DNA of 5,408 nucleotides, from assembly GCA_020200195.1 (NCBI GenBank), contig JAIVJE010000377.1:1-5408 (forward strand), given 5' to 3'. The notes under the pieces were generated by a model, which saw only the letters and a program-made list of their open reading frames with translations, ran no database searches and was not told where the DNA came from. The translations under genes and the position numbers were made by a program. Positions within the stretch are counted from its first letter, which is position 1; every line of letters starts with the position of its first letter. Source of the DNA: Acidobacteriota bacterium (GTDB lineage Bacteria > Acidobacteriota > Vicinamibacteria > Vicinamibacterales > 2-12-FULL-66-21). Positions 1 to 5,408 of the stretch are shown one piece after another.

Positions 1-1826
1 ACCCAGTTCCACCCGATGGTGAACTTCTGGAACCGGAGCATGTCCATCACGCCCACCTGAGGAATGGCTACGCGGAAGAGCTCGGGACGTTGGTTCATGA
101 CCGCTCCCACGAGCAGCCCGCCATTCGAGCCCCCTTGAATCGCCAGTTTCGCGGGAGAAGTGTACTTGTTGGCGATGAGCCATTCGGCGGCCGCGATGAA
201 GTCGTCGAAGACATTCTGCTTTTTGAGCTTCATCCCTCCCTGATGCCACGTCTCGCCATACTCGCCACCGCCACGCAGGTTCGCAGAGGCATAAACGAAC
301 CCCTGCTCGAGTAGCGCAAGCCGCGCGGCGCTGAACGATGGCCACTGGACCACGTTGAAGCCGCCGTAGGCATACAGCAGCGTCGGGTTCTGGCCATCGA
401 GCTTCAACCCTTTGCGATGCACGAGAAACATCGGAACGCGGGTGCCATCCTTGCTGTTATAAAAGACCTGCTTCGTCTCGAATGCGTCGGCGACGTAGCC
501 CGGTACCTTCGGTTCGCGGTACACCGTGCTCGTGCGCGTCGCGATGTCGTAGCGAAAGATCGTTGGTGGCACGCTCAGCGAATTGAACACGTAGAACACG
601 AACGGCGCGTCGCGCTCGCCGCCGAAGCCGCCGGCCGAACCCGGGCCCGGCAGCGCGATCTCGTTCTCGAGCGTGCCGTCCAGGCTGTAGACGGAGGCTT
701 TGGTCGTCACATCCTTCAGATAGGTCGCGAACAGCTTGCCGCCGGCGGTCCTGATCCCCTGGATGGGCTCCGGGCGTTCGAGCAGCACCGTCTTCCAGTT
801 GGCCTCTTCGGGCTGCTTCGGGTCGACGAGGACCACCCGCCAGTTGGGCGCATTCCGGTTCGTCTGAACCAGCAGCTTGTCCCCGACGTTGTCGACGACC
901 GAGTACGAATCGTTTCCGATCGTGGCGACCACCGGTGTGAACTCGCGGTCTCCCTTTGAAAGATCCCGTACCAGAACGGCGTTGCCGTCCTTGCCCTTCC
1001 CCCGCTCCGAGATCGTGAGGACGGCGAACCGCTCGTCATCCGTCGTTTCGACCGTGTGGAACCGCTGTGGGTTCGCGGGATCCTGGTAAACGAGAGCATC
1101 CTCAGATTGCGGTGTGCCGATACGGTGGAAGTAGACCTGGTGGTTCTCGTTGATCGAAGCCTTTTCCTTCCCCTGTGCCGCCGCGGGATAGCGGCTGTAA
1201 TAGAACCCATCGCCCTGCCACGCAACGCCCGACACTTTGACCCACGCCAGCGTGTCCGGAAGCGTCTTCCTCGTGGCCAGGTCCATCACACGGTATTCCT
1301 GCCAGTCCGACCCGCTGCGCGAAATGCCGTACACAGCGTGCGTCGCGGCCTTGGAGGGTGCGAACGCAGACAGGCGGTCGGTGCCCTCCGCTGACCACGT
1401 ATTAGGGTCGATCAATACCTCGGGAGGACCGTCCAGTCCTTTCTGAATGAACAGGACGCTCTGGTTCTGAAGTCCCTCGTTCTTGCTGAAAAAGAAATAC
1501 GGTCCTTTGCGCGAGGGGGCGGAGTACTTCTCGTACTTGTTCAACTCCTTGACACGCTGCTGGAACTGAGTGCGGTAGGGAATGCGCTCGAGGTACGGGA
1601 ACGTTACCTTGTTCTGCGCCTCCACCCACGCGGCGGTCTCGGGGGCGTTGTCGTCCTCGAGCCAGCGGTACGGATCCGGCACTGTGACGCCATGGTAGGT
1701 GTCGACATGATCGGCCTTCCGGGTCGCCGGATACTGGATCTGGTTCTGTGCGAGGATCGCGGCCGATCCCAGGAGTGCCGCGCAGATCCCCGTCACGAGC
1801 CTGGTTGTTCGTGTCTGCAGTGCCAT
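1..1826 (-). CDS. Prolyl oligopeptidase (S9A serine peptidase), exported; C-terminus cut off by window edge
   Basis: This frame stays open from the ATG at 1824-1826 to the window edge (608 codons). The protein would cleave short peptides after proline, probably outside the cytoplasm. Residues 1-26 look like a Sec signal peptide: basic start, hydrophobic stretch, then ILA before Gln27. The N-terminal family signature follows (YPATRKADHVDTYHG, then DPYRWLEDD). Roughly residues 80-440 should be the beta-propeller. The alpha/beta-hydrolase domain shows DGTRVPMFLV, YGGF at 487-490 (oxyanion Tyr487), LRGGGEYGE, KQNVFDDF and the nucleophile motif GGSNGGLLVGA with Ser567. Tyr487 and Ser567 are spaced almost as in porcine POP (Tyr473, Ser554). 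By that comparison about 100 residues are missing, including catalytic Asp and His. A good Shine-Dalgarno supports the start. The gene lies 27 bases after the TIM-barrel gene on the same strand, so they probably form an operon. Family assignment is secure; the physiological substrate is unknown. Confidence 0.95.
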   Translation of the reverse strand, partial: MALQTRTTRLVTGICAALLGSAAILAQNQIQYPATRKADHVDTYHGVTVPDPYRWLEDDNAPETAAWVEAQNKVTFPYLERIPYRTQFQQRVKELNKYEKYSAPSRKGPYFFFSKNEGLQNQSVLFIQKGLDGPPEVLIDPNTWSAEGTDRLSAFAPSKAATHAVYGISRSGSDWQEYRVMDLATRKTLPDTLAWVKVSGVAWQGDGFYYSRYPAAAQGKEKASINENHQVYFHRIGTPQSEDALVYQDPANPQRFHTVETTDDERFAVLTISERGKGKDGNAVLVRDLSKGDREFTPVVATIGNDSYSVVDNVGDKLLVQTNRNAPNWRVVLVDPKQPEEANWKTVLLERPEPIQGIRTAGGKLFATYLKDVTTKASVYSLDGTLENEIALPGPGSAGGFGGERDAPFVFYVFNSLSVPPTIFRYDIATRTSTVYREPKVPGYVADAFETKQVFYNSKDGTRVPMFLVHRKGLKLDGQNPTLLYAYGGFNVVQWPSFSAARLALLEQGFVYASANLRGGGEYGETWHQGGMKLKKQNVFDDFIAAAEWLIANKYTSPAKLAIQGGSNGGLLVGAVMNQRPELFRVAIPQVGVMDMLRFQKFTIGWNW

Positions 1827-1831
1827 GCTTA

Positions 1832-1838
1832 TTCTCCC
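1832..1838 (-). promoter_or_regulatory. Ribosome binding site of the prolyl oligopeptidase gene
   Basis: On the minus strand this reads GGGAGAA, with GGGAG seven bases before the ATG at 1826. It lies in the 27-base gap after the stop of the TIM-barrel gene. This supports the chosen start and suggests that the second gene of the pair is translated from its own site rather than by coupling. Confidence 0.7.
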
Positions 1839-1853
1839 GGTCAGCTGTTTCTG

Positions 1854-2708
1854 CTACGTCGTAATCGCCGCCAGCACGCCGCGCATGTACGCGATTGACT
1901 CGATCATCCCGGGGAGCGGATCGTTTTCCTTGATCTCGTACTCGAGACCGACCTGCCCCTGGTACCCGATAGCGACCAGCGTCTTGAACAGTGATGGAAA
2001 ATCAATGACGCCGCGGCCGACTTCCACCTGGCTGTCCTTGTCTGTTTTCACCGCCAGATCCTTCACGTGCATGTCGTAGAGCCTGTCGCGCGCCTCCCGG
2101 CACGCCTGGACCGGATCGGTGCCCGTCCGCAGCGTGTGGCCGATGTCGATGCAGAGCCCGAGGCGCTTGTCCCGCGACTTCACGGCGGCATATGCATCCT
2201 GCGGCCGCGGCCAATGCTTGTCCTCGGGGCCATGATTGTGGATGGCGACCTTGATGTCGTACGTCTTTGCCATCTGTTCGATGGTGTCGAGGGCGGCCGG
2301 GTCGGGCGCAACGAAGATCAGAGGGAAACCGGCGTTCTTCGCGTACTCGAAGTCTTTCTTGATGGCAACGGGGTCGTTCGGCAGCGTGATCGTCCCGCCC
2401 CCCATGATCGTAATACCCGCAGCCTCGATCTTGGCCCGCAAGGCGCGCGTGGCTTCCGGCGGATCGGTGCGCGGGATGTGAACGTCCTTGAACGTCATGT
2501 ACTTCACACCGAGCGTTTTCGCCATCTCGAGCGCTTTGTCGAGCGGAAGCTTGCGCATGGAGTACGAGGCAACGCCGAGCTTCAGGGGGGCCCCCGGCGG
2601 CGCGGCGGGGCTCGCTGGCTCCGCCCTCGAGACGCGGCTGATGCTCGTCCACGCCGCAGCGGCCGCGGCCGTGCCGAAGAATGCCCGCCGGGAAAAACTC
2701 TTGGTCAT
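1854..2708 (-). CDS. Tat-exported sugar phosphate isomerase/epimerase (xylose isomerase-like TIM barrel)
   Basis: The 284-residue protein belongs to the AP-endonuclease-2/xylose-isomerase-like TIM-barrel family, which isomerises or epimerises sugars and sugar acids with a divalent metal. Residues 6-11 (SRRAFF) form a twin-arginine motif, followed by an Ala-rich hydrophobic stretch and a likely cleavage site after Ala29, so the folded protein is probably exported. Barrel motifs follow: KLGVASYSMRKL (43-54), YMTFKDVHIP (70-79), GGGTITLPNDP (103-113), AIHNHGPEDKHWP (155-167), CIDIGH (186-191), DMHVKDL (212-218) and GLEYE (254-258). Asp188, His214 and Glu256 are the likely metal ligands, spaced much as in IolE and hydroxypyruvate isomerase. 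The first ligand of those enzymes, a Glu, appears to be replaced by His157. Length is normal for the family once the leader is removed. The ATG at 2708 is chosen because of AAGGAG seven bases upstream and the Tat motif directly after it. Substrate cannot be read from sequence. Confidence 0.9.
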   Translation of the reverse strand: MTKSFSRRAFFGTAAAAAAWTSISRVSRAEPASPAAPPGAPLKLGVASYSMRKLPLDKALEMAKTLGVKYMTFKDVHIPRTDPPEATRALRAKIEAAGITIMGGGTITLPNDPVAIKKDFEYAKNAGFPLIFVAPDPAALDTIEQMAKTYDIKVAIHNHGPEDKHWPRPQDAYAAVKSRDKRLGLCIDIGHTLRTGTDPVQACREARDRLYDMHVKDLAVKTDKDSQVEVGRGVIDFPSLFKTLVAIGYQGQVGLEYEIKENDPLPGMIESIAYMRGVLAAITT

Positions 2709-2715
2709 CGTCTTT

Positions 2716-2721
2716 CTCCTT
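2716..2721 (-). promoter_or_regulatory. Ribosome binding site of the TIM-barrel gene
   Basis: The minus strand reads AAGGAG, a near-perfect Shine-Dalgarno, seven bases before the ATG at 2708. It fixes that start over the ATG at 2724, which lies in another frame and opens a non-coding shadow. Confidence 0.8.
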
Positions 2722-2768
2722 CAAGACATAAGCACACAGCTTAGCCGATGAGGGACCTGCGCGGTGCC

Positions 2769-2798
2769 TTGACAGCCCCTCGAACTGCCGCGTAGCTT
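2769..2798 (+). promoter_or_regulatory. Candidate sigma-70 promoter for the LarA-like gene, possibly leaderless
   Basis: A perfect TTGACA (2769-2774) is followed after 18 bases by TAGCTT (2793-2798), a poor -10 box matching TATAAT at three of six positions. Transcription would then begin around 2804-2806, on the GTG start codon itself. This fits the lack of a Shine-Dalgarno before that codon. The 96-base divergent gap leaves little other room. I found no convincing -35/-10 pair for the minus-strand operon in the same gap. Confidence is limited by the weak -10 and by a GC-rich host whose consensus is unknown. Confidence 0.4.
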
Positions 2799-2804
2799 TG
2801 CTGC

Positions 2805-4085
2805 GTGAGCGTGATCGGCAGGGGTGTCACGACCGGCTATCTCGATACCTCCGAAGTGGTGCGCCTGGCGGTCGAGGGTCTGGCTTCCCTGCGCCTGGAC
2901 GGCGTCCGCGTCCTCGTCCTGATCCCAGACGGGACACGGACGATGCCGGTGCCGCTGGTGTACGAGACGTTCGAACGCGAGCTGCTGCCGCGGGTGGCCG
3001 CGCTCGATTACCTTGTCGCACTCGGTACACACTCGCCGATGAACGACAGCCAGCTGGGGCGGCTGATCGGGCGGCCGGTTGCCGGCGGTCGCGCCGGCCG
3101 GAGCCGGATTTTCAACCACGACTGGAGTGACCCTGCGACGTTCGCCCACCTCGGAACCATCCCGGCAGCAGACATCGCCGGCCTAACCGGTGGCCGGTTG
3201 AGCGAGGACGTTCCGGTTGCACTCAACCGACTGGCGTTGGCGTACGACCATGTCCTGATCTGCGGTCCGGTATTTCCCCATGAGGTCGCGGGGTTTTCCG
3301 GCGGCACCAAGTATCTGTTCCCTGGGATCGCCGCGCCGGAGATCATCCACTTCACGCACTGGCTCGGCGCGCTCATCACGAATCACGAAATGATCGGAAC
3401 GATCGACACGCCCGTCCGCGCGGTCATCGATCGGGCGGCTGCGCTGCTCGACCGGCCGCTGTCGTTGCTGGCGATGGTCGTCACGCATGAGGGCGTGGCT
3501 GGTGTGTTCTGCGGCGATCCGCACGAAGCCTGGCGTCATGCCGCCCAACTCTCCGCCGTCCGCCACGTCGTCTGGGTCGACCGGCCGTTTGACCATGTCC
3601 TGTCGGTCATGCCGCGACTCTACGACGATTTGTGGACGGCGGCCAAGGGCATGTACAAGGTGGAGCCCGCCGTCGCGGATGGCGGGGAGGTCGTCATCTA
3701 CGCGCCGCACGTCGAGGAGGTCAGCCACGTCCACGGCCGTCTGATCGACGAGATCGGGTACCACTGCCGCGATTACTTCGTCGCGCAGTGGGATCGTTTC
3801 AAGCATTACCCCGGCGGCATCCTCGCGCACTCCACGCACCTGAAGGGGCTCGGGACGTTCGACAGTGCGCTCGGGGTCGAAACGCCTCGCGTCCGCGTCA
3901 CGTTGGCGACCGGGATCCCACGGCAGCGCTGCGAGCGGGTGAACGTCGGCTATATGGATCCAGCGGACGTGGACGCCGAGCGCGCGCACGCCGAGTGGGG
4001 TGTCGATGCACTCGTGGTCCCGAGAGCAGGAGAATTGCTCTACAAAGTCGGAAGGACCCCGTTACTTGATTCGAATAGTCCTTAG
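2805..4085 (+). CDS. LarA-superfamily (DUF2088) nickel-dependent 2-hydroxyacid racemase/epimerase homologue
   Basis: The 426-residue cytoplasmic protein matches lactate racemase LarA (about 424 residues), which inverts a 2-hydroxyacid carbon by hydride transfer to a nickel-pincer nucleotide bound to a lysine. Catalytic positions align by eye: DGTR (Asp42, Arg45), ALGTH (His76), FPHEVAGFSGGTKYLFPG (His159, Lys169) and FTHW (His185). The His159-Lys169-His185 spacing equals that of LarA His174-Lys184-His200. Lys169 would be the covalent pincer anchor. Trp277 and Lys281 match LarA Tyr294 and Lys298, so the tyrosine is replaced. The C-terminal half (KGMYKVEP, ADGGEVVIYAPH, EIGYHCRDYF, LAHSTH, LATGIP) differs from lactate racemase and suggests another substrate, perhaps a sugar acid. 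An in-frame TAG at 2793 leaves GTG 2805 as first start; GTG 2811 is the alternative, and neither has a Shine-Dalgarno. The cofactor genes larB, larC and larE are not in the window. Family is secure, substrate is not. Confidence 0.9.
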   Translation: MSVIGRGVTTGYLDTSEVVRLAVEGLASLRLDGVRVLVLIPDGTRTMPVPLVYETFERELLPRVAALDYLVALGTHSPMNDSQLGRLIGRPVAGGRAGRSRIFNHDWSDPATFAHLGTIPAADIAGLTGGRLSEDVPVALNRLALAYDHVLICGPVFPHEVAGFSGGTKYLFPGIAAPEIIHFTHWLGALITNHEMIGTIDTPVRAVIDRAAALLDRPLSLLAMVVTHEGVAGVFCGDPHEAWRHAAQLSAVRHVVWVDRPFDHVLSVMPRLYDDLWTAAKGMYKVEPAVADGGEVVIYAPHVEEVSHVHGRLIDEIGYHCRDYFVAQWDRFKHYPGGILAHSTHLKGLGTFDSALGVETPRVRVTLATGIPRQRCERVNVGYMDPADVDAERAHAEWGVDALVVPRAGELLYKVGRTPLLDSNSP

Positions 4086-4125
4086 ACGATCAGAGGGACC
4101 AGGAACTACGATGCTCAGATCGTAG
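4086..4125. other. Inverted repeats between the convergent genes, possible weak terminator
   Basis: A perfect 7-base inverted repeat (ctacgat at 4106-4112, atcgtag at 4119-4125, six-base loop) overlaps the end and stop codon of the UxaA-like gene. A second pairing is possible between acgatcagag (4086-4095) and ctcagatcgt (4114-4123), ten bases with one mismatch. The two use the same right arm and exclude each other. The position between converging genes suits a transcription end, but there is no T-run on either side, so an intrinsic terminator is not well supported. Confidence 0.3.
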
Positions 4126-5290
4126 GATTGCGTCTATGGATGGCGAATTCGCGGTGACCGAGTCGTTCGGCGGACGTTTCCTGCCCTGACGCTACGGCGA
4201 GCACCAGGTCGAACAGACGGTCCGCAGCCGCGTCGAGCGTCTCGGTATCGCTCATGATCCCGCTCACGTCCAGGTCAGTGTTGTCGGCCATCTGACGGGC
4301 GGTCCGCGCGTTGCCGGTGATCTTGATCACCGGCGCAACCGGATTGCCGGTGGGCGTCCCGAGTCCGGTCGTGAAGACGACCAGTTGCGCGCCGCCTCCC
4401 ACCATGCCCGTCACGGACTCGACGTCGAGTCCCGGCGTGTCCATCACGGTGAGTCCCTTCCTCCGGATCCGAGCCGCATAGCCGACGACATCCTCGAGTG
4501 CGGCACGCTCCCCGCCTTTGTGCGTCGCGCCAAGTGACTTTTCCTCGATCGTGGTGAGGCCGCCGCGAATGTTGCCGGGGGATGGCTGTGTGCCGCGGAT
4601 GTCGAGGCCGAGCGAGCGCGCCTCGGTTTCGACGCGCGTGATCACCTGAATGAGCTGCGTGCCGGTCGCAGCGGTCGCCGCCCGCGCGGCGAGCAGATGC
4701 TCGGCACCCATGATTTCCGCGATCTCGCCGAGCACCGCGCTGCCGCCCAGATCTACGAGGCGGTCTGTCACGCGCCCGAGCGCAGGGTTCGACGCGAGTC
4801 CGGACGTGTAGTCGGAGCCGCCGCACTTCAGCGACAAGACGAGATCCGAGATATCACACCATTCCCGCTCCTGCGCCGCGAGCAGGCCGCTGAACGCCTG
4901 CGCGATCGCGCCCGCCTTTTCGGTCGTGCGGATGGTCCCCCCTTCCGCTTGAATGGCGACGATTTCCGCCGGCTTGCCCTCGCGCCGGGCCGCCTCGGCC
5001 AGCGACTGGGCGATCACCTGCTCGCATCCGAGCGCGACGACCACCACCGCGCCGACATTCGGGTGACCGCAGTACGCCGCCAGCGTGTCGTGCGTGATCC
5101 GCATATCGGGCCCGAGCTGGCCACAGCCGGCCAGGTGAGGCAAGGCCACCGCGAGCGGGGGCGCGGCGGCCGCCACGCGCTCCGCAACCACCGACGCACA
5201 GATGACAGTCGGCACCACCAGGACGTGATTGCGTGTGCCAACCTGGCCGCCGGCGCGGCGATAACCGTAAAACCCTGGTCGAGGTGTCAT
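4115..5290 (-). CDS. UxaA/GarD/SuyB-family lyase, catalytic (C-terminal) domain only
   Basis: The 391-residue protein matches the large domain of altronate dehydratase (UxaA), galactarate dehydratase (GarD) and the SuyB subunit of (R)-sulfolactate sulfo-lyase. These metal-dependent enzymes eliminate water or sulfite from a 2-hydroxyacid. Family motifs in order are GYRRAGGQVGTRN (9-21), HLAGCG (52-57), ALGCE (86-90), KCGGSDYTSGLASNPALG (155-172), GEIAEIMGAE (188-197), SPGNIRGGL (237-245), EEKSLG (249-254) and FTTGLGTPTGNP (306-317). Cys56, Cys89 and Cys156 sit in the strongly conserved motifs. E. coli UxaA, about 495 residues, has an extra N-terminal SAF domain that is absent here. The length is instead near that of SuyB (about 390), implying a two-subunit enzyme. 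The ATG overlaps the stop of the upstream gene (ATGA) and has AAGGA six bases before it, which supports the start. The TGA stop is at 4115-4117, and the LarA-like gene converges on it. The exact substrate cannot be decided here. Confidence 0.92.
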   Translation of the reverse strand: MTPRPGFYGYRRAGGQVGTRNHVLVVPTVICASVVAERVAAAAPPLAVALPHLAGCGQLGPDMRITHDTLAAYCGHPNVGAVVVVALGCEQVIAQSLAEAARREGKPAEIVAIQAEGGTIRTTEKAGAIAQAFSGLLAAQEREWCDISDLVLSLKCGGSDYTSGLASNPALGRVTDRLVDLGGSAVLGEIAEIMGAEHLLAARAATAATGTQLIQVITRVETEARSLGLDIRGTQPSPGNIRGGLTTIEEKSLGATHKGGERAALEDVVGYAARIRRKGLTVMDTPGLDVESVTGMVGGGAQLVVFTTGLGTPTGNPVAPVIKITGNARTARQMADNTDLDVSGIMSDTETLDAAADRLFDLVLAVASGQETSAERLGHREFAIHRRNPTI

Positions 5291-5408
5291 GGAGAGTCCT
5301 TCGCGCGATCGGCGAAGGTCGGCTTGTCGGGCCCGGCGTACTCGACAGCATCCGCTTGAGGAGGAGTCGCACTCTGATCCGACGGCTCGGCCAGGCGCGC
5401 TTCGGACG
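5287..5408 (-). CDS. 3' end of an upstream gene, possibly the small SAF-domain subunit of the UxaA-like lyase
   Basis: Only the last 39 complete codons lie in the window, read from the right edge to a TGA at 5287-5289. The stop overlaps the ATG of the UxaA-like gene by four bases (ATGA), the usual sign of translational coupling. The visible tail is hydrophilic and rich in Pro, Ala and Asp (for example EARLAEPSDQSATPPQ and GPDKPTFADRAKDSP), with no recognisable domain. Because the downstream protein lacks the SAF domain found in full-length altronate dehydratases, a separate SuyA-like or UxaA N-terminal-like subunit is the natural candidate. This rests on context alone. A dehydrogenase, transporter or regulator would be equally compatible with the tail. 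Confidence 0.6.
   Translation of the reverse strand, partial: SEARLAEPSDQSATPPQADAVEYAGPDKPTFADRAKDSP
5297..5301 (-). promoter_or_regulatory. Ribosome binding site of the UxaA-like gene, inside the upstream coding region
   Basis: The minus strand reads AAGGA six bases before the ATG at 5290, within the last codons of the preceding gene. Together with the ATGA overlap it supports coupled translation and the chosen start. Confidence 0.65.

Noticed and set aside
417..959. Open frame of 180 codons on the plus strand
   Set aside because: It is antisense to the propeller region of the prolyl oligopeptidase, whose minus-strand frame is continuous and motif-rich.
1782..1784. Possible lipoprotein cysteine (Cys15) in the leader of the prolyl oligopeptidase
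   Set aside because: The residues before it (T-G-I) do not fit a lipobox, which needs a small residue just before the Cys; an ordinary signal peptide ending after Ala26 fits better.
2067..2744. Open frame of 225 codons on the plus strand
   Set aside because: It lies antisense to the TIM-barrel gene, is Arg-rich and motif-free, and the opposite strand encodes clear family motifs and a Tat leader.
3072..3106. GC-rich inverted repeat (cggccgg and ccggccg arms)
   Set aside because: It lies inside the LarA-like coding region, encodes the Gly/Arg-rich loop, and is readily explained by base composition.
3183..3989. Long open frame of 268 codons on the minus strand opposite the LarA-like gene
   Set aside because: It is fully antisense to a confidently identified enzyme and its translation is Arg/Asp/Val-rich without recognisable motifs. 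Such frames are common opposite GC-rich genes with strong third-position GC.
4697..5359. Open frame of 220 codons on the plus strand
   Set aside because: It is antisense to the UxaA-like gene, has Arg/Asp/His-rich composition and no domain.
4854..5372. Open frame of 172 codons on the minus strand starting upstream of the UxaA-like gene
   Set aside because: It is a different frame from both the UxaA-like gene and the upstream gene tail, and its translation is low-complexity Arg/Gly/Ala.
1..5408. CRISPR arrays, insertion sequences, tRNA or rRNA genes, riboswitches
   Set aside because: No regularly spaced repeats, transposase motifs, terminal repeats or recognisable RNA signatures were seen. 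The only non-coding stretches are 27, 96 and 29 bases long.

Overview
The window is GC-rich, densely coding bacterial DNA with four recognisable protein genes and the tail of a fifth. Two neighbouring genes are predicted to be exported: a prolyl oligopeptidase with a Sec-type leader and a TIM-barrel sugar isomerase/epimerase with a Tat leader. With the LarA-like and UxaA-like enzymes, this gene content is typical of a free-living heterotroph, plausibly an acidobacterium (Vicinamibacteria-like) or a similar soil or sediment lineage. That placement is inferred from gene content only. No rRNA, tRNA or other taxonomic marker is present.

Layout: (1) 1-1826, minus strand, a prolyl oligopeptidase (S9A) that runs off the left edge, so its C-terminal Asp and His catalytic residues are outside the window. 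(2) 1854-2708, minus strand, a Tat-exported xylose-isomerase-like TIM-barrel protein, 27 bases upstream of (1) and probably co-transcribed with it. (3) 2709-2804, a divergent intergenic region with a TTGACA box facing right. (4) 2805-4085, plus strand, a LarA-superfamily (DUF2088) nickel-pincer 2-hydroxyacid racemase/epimerase homologue, starting at GTG without a Shine-Dalgarno. (5) 4086-4114, a short convergent gap with an inverted repeat. (6) 4115-5290, minus strand, the catalytic domain of a UxaA/GarD/SuyB-family lyase (altronate, galactarate or sulfolactate type) without the usual N-terminal SAF domain. (7) 5287-5408, minus strand, the 3' end of a gene overlapping (6) by four bases (ATGA), possibly the separate SAF-domain subunit.

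Together the LarA-like epimerase, the UxaA-like lyase and the TIM-barrel isomerase suggest a locus for breaking down a sugar acid or other 2-hydroxyacid. The LarA-like enzyme would invert a carbon next to a carboxylate, and the UxaA-like enzyme would eliminate water or sulfite from the correct epimer. The peptidase has no obvious place in that route. The strongest leads are the LarA-UxaA pairing, the non-lactate signature of the LarA homologue (Trp at a position that is Tyr in lactate racemase), and its apparently leaderless start. The gene families are all known; I see no mobile element, CRISPR array, RNA gene or clearly novel multi-gene system.
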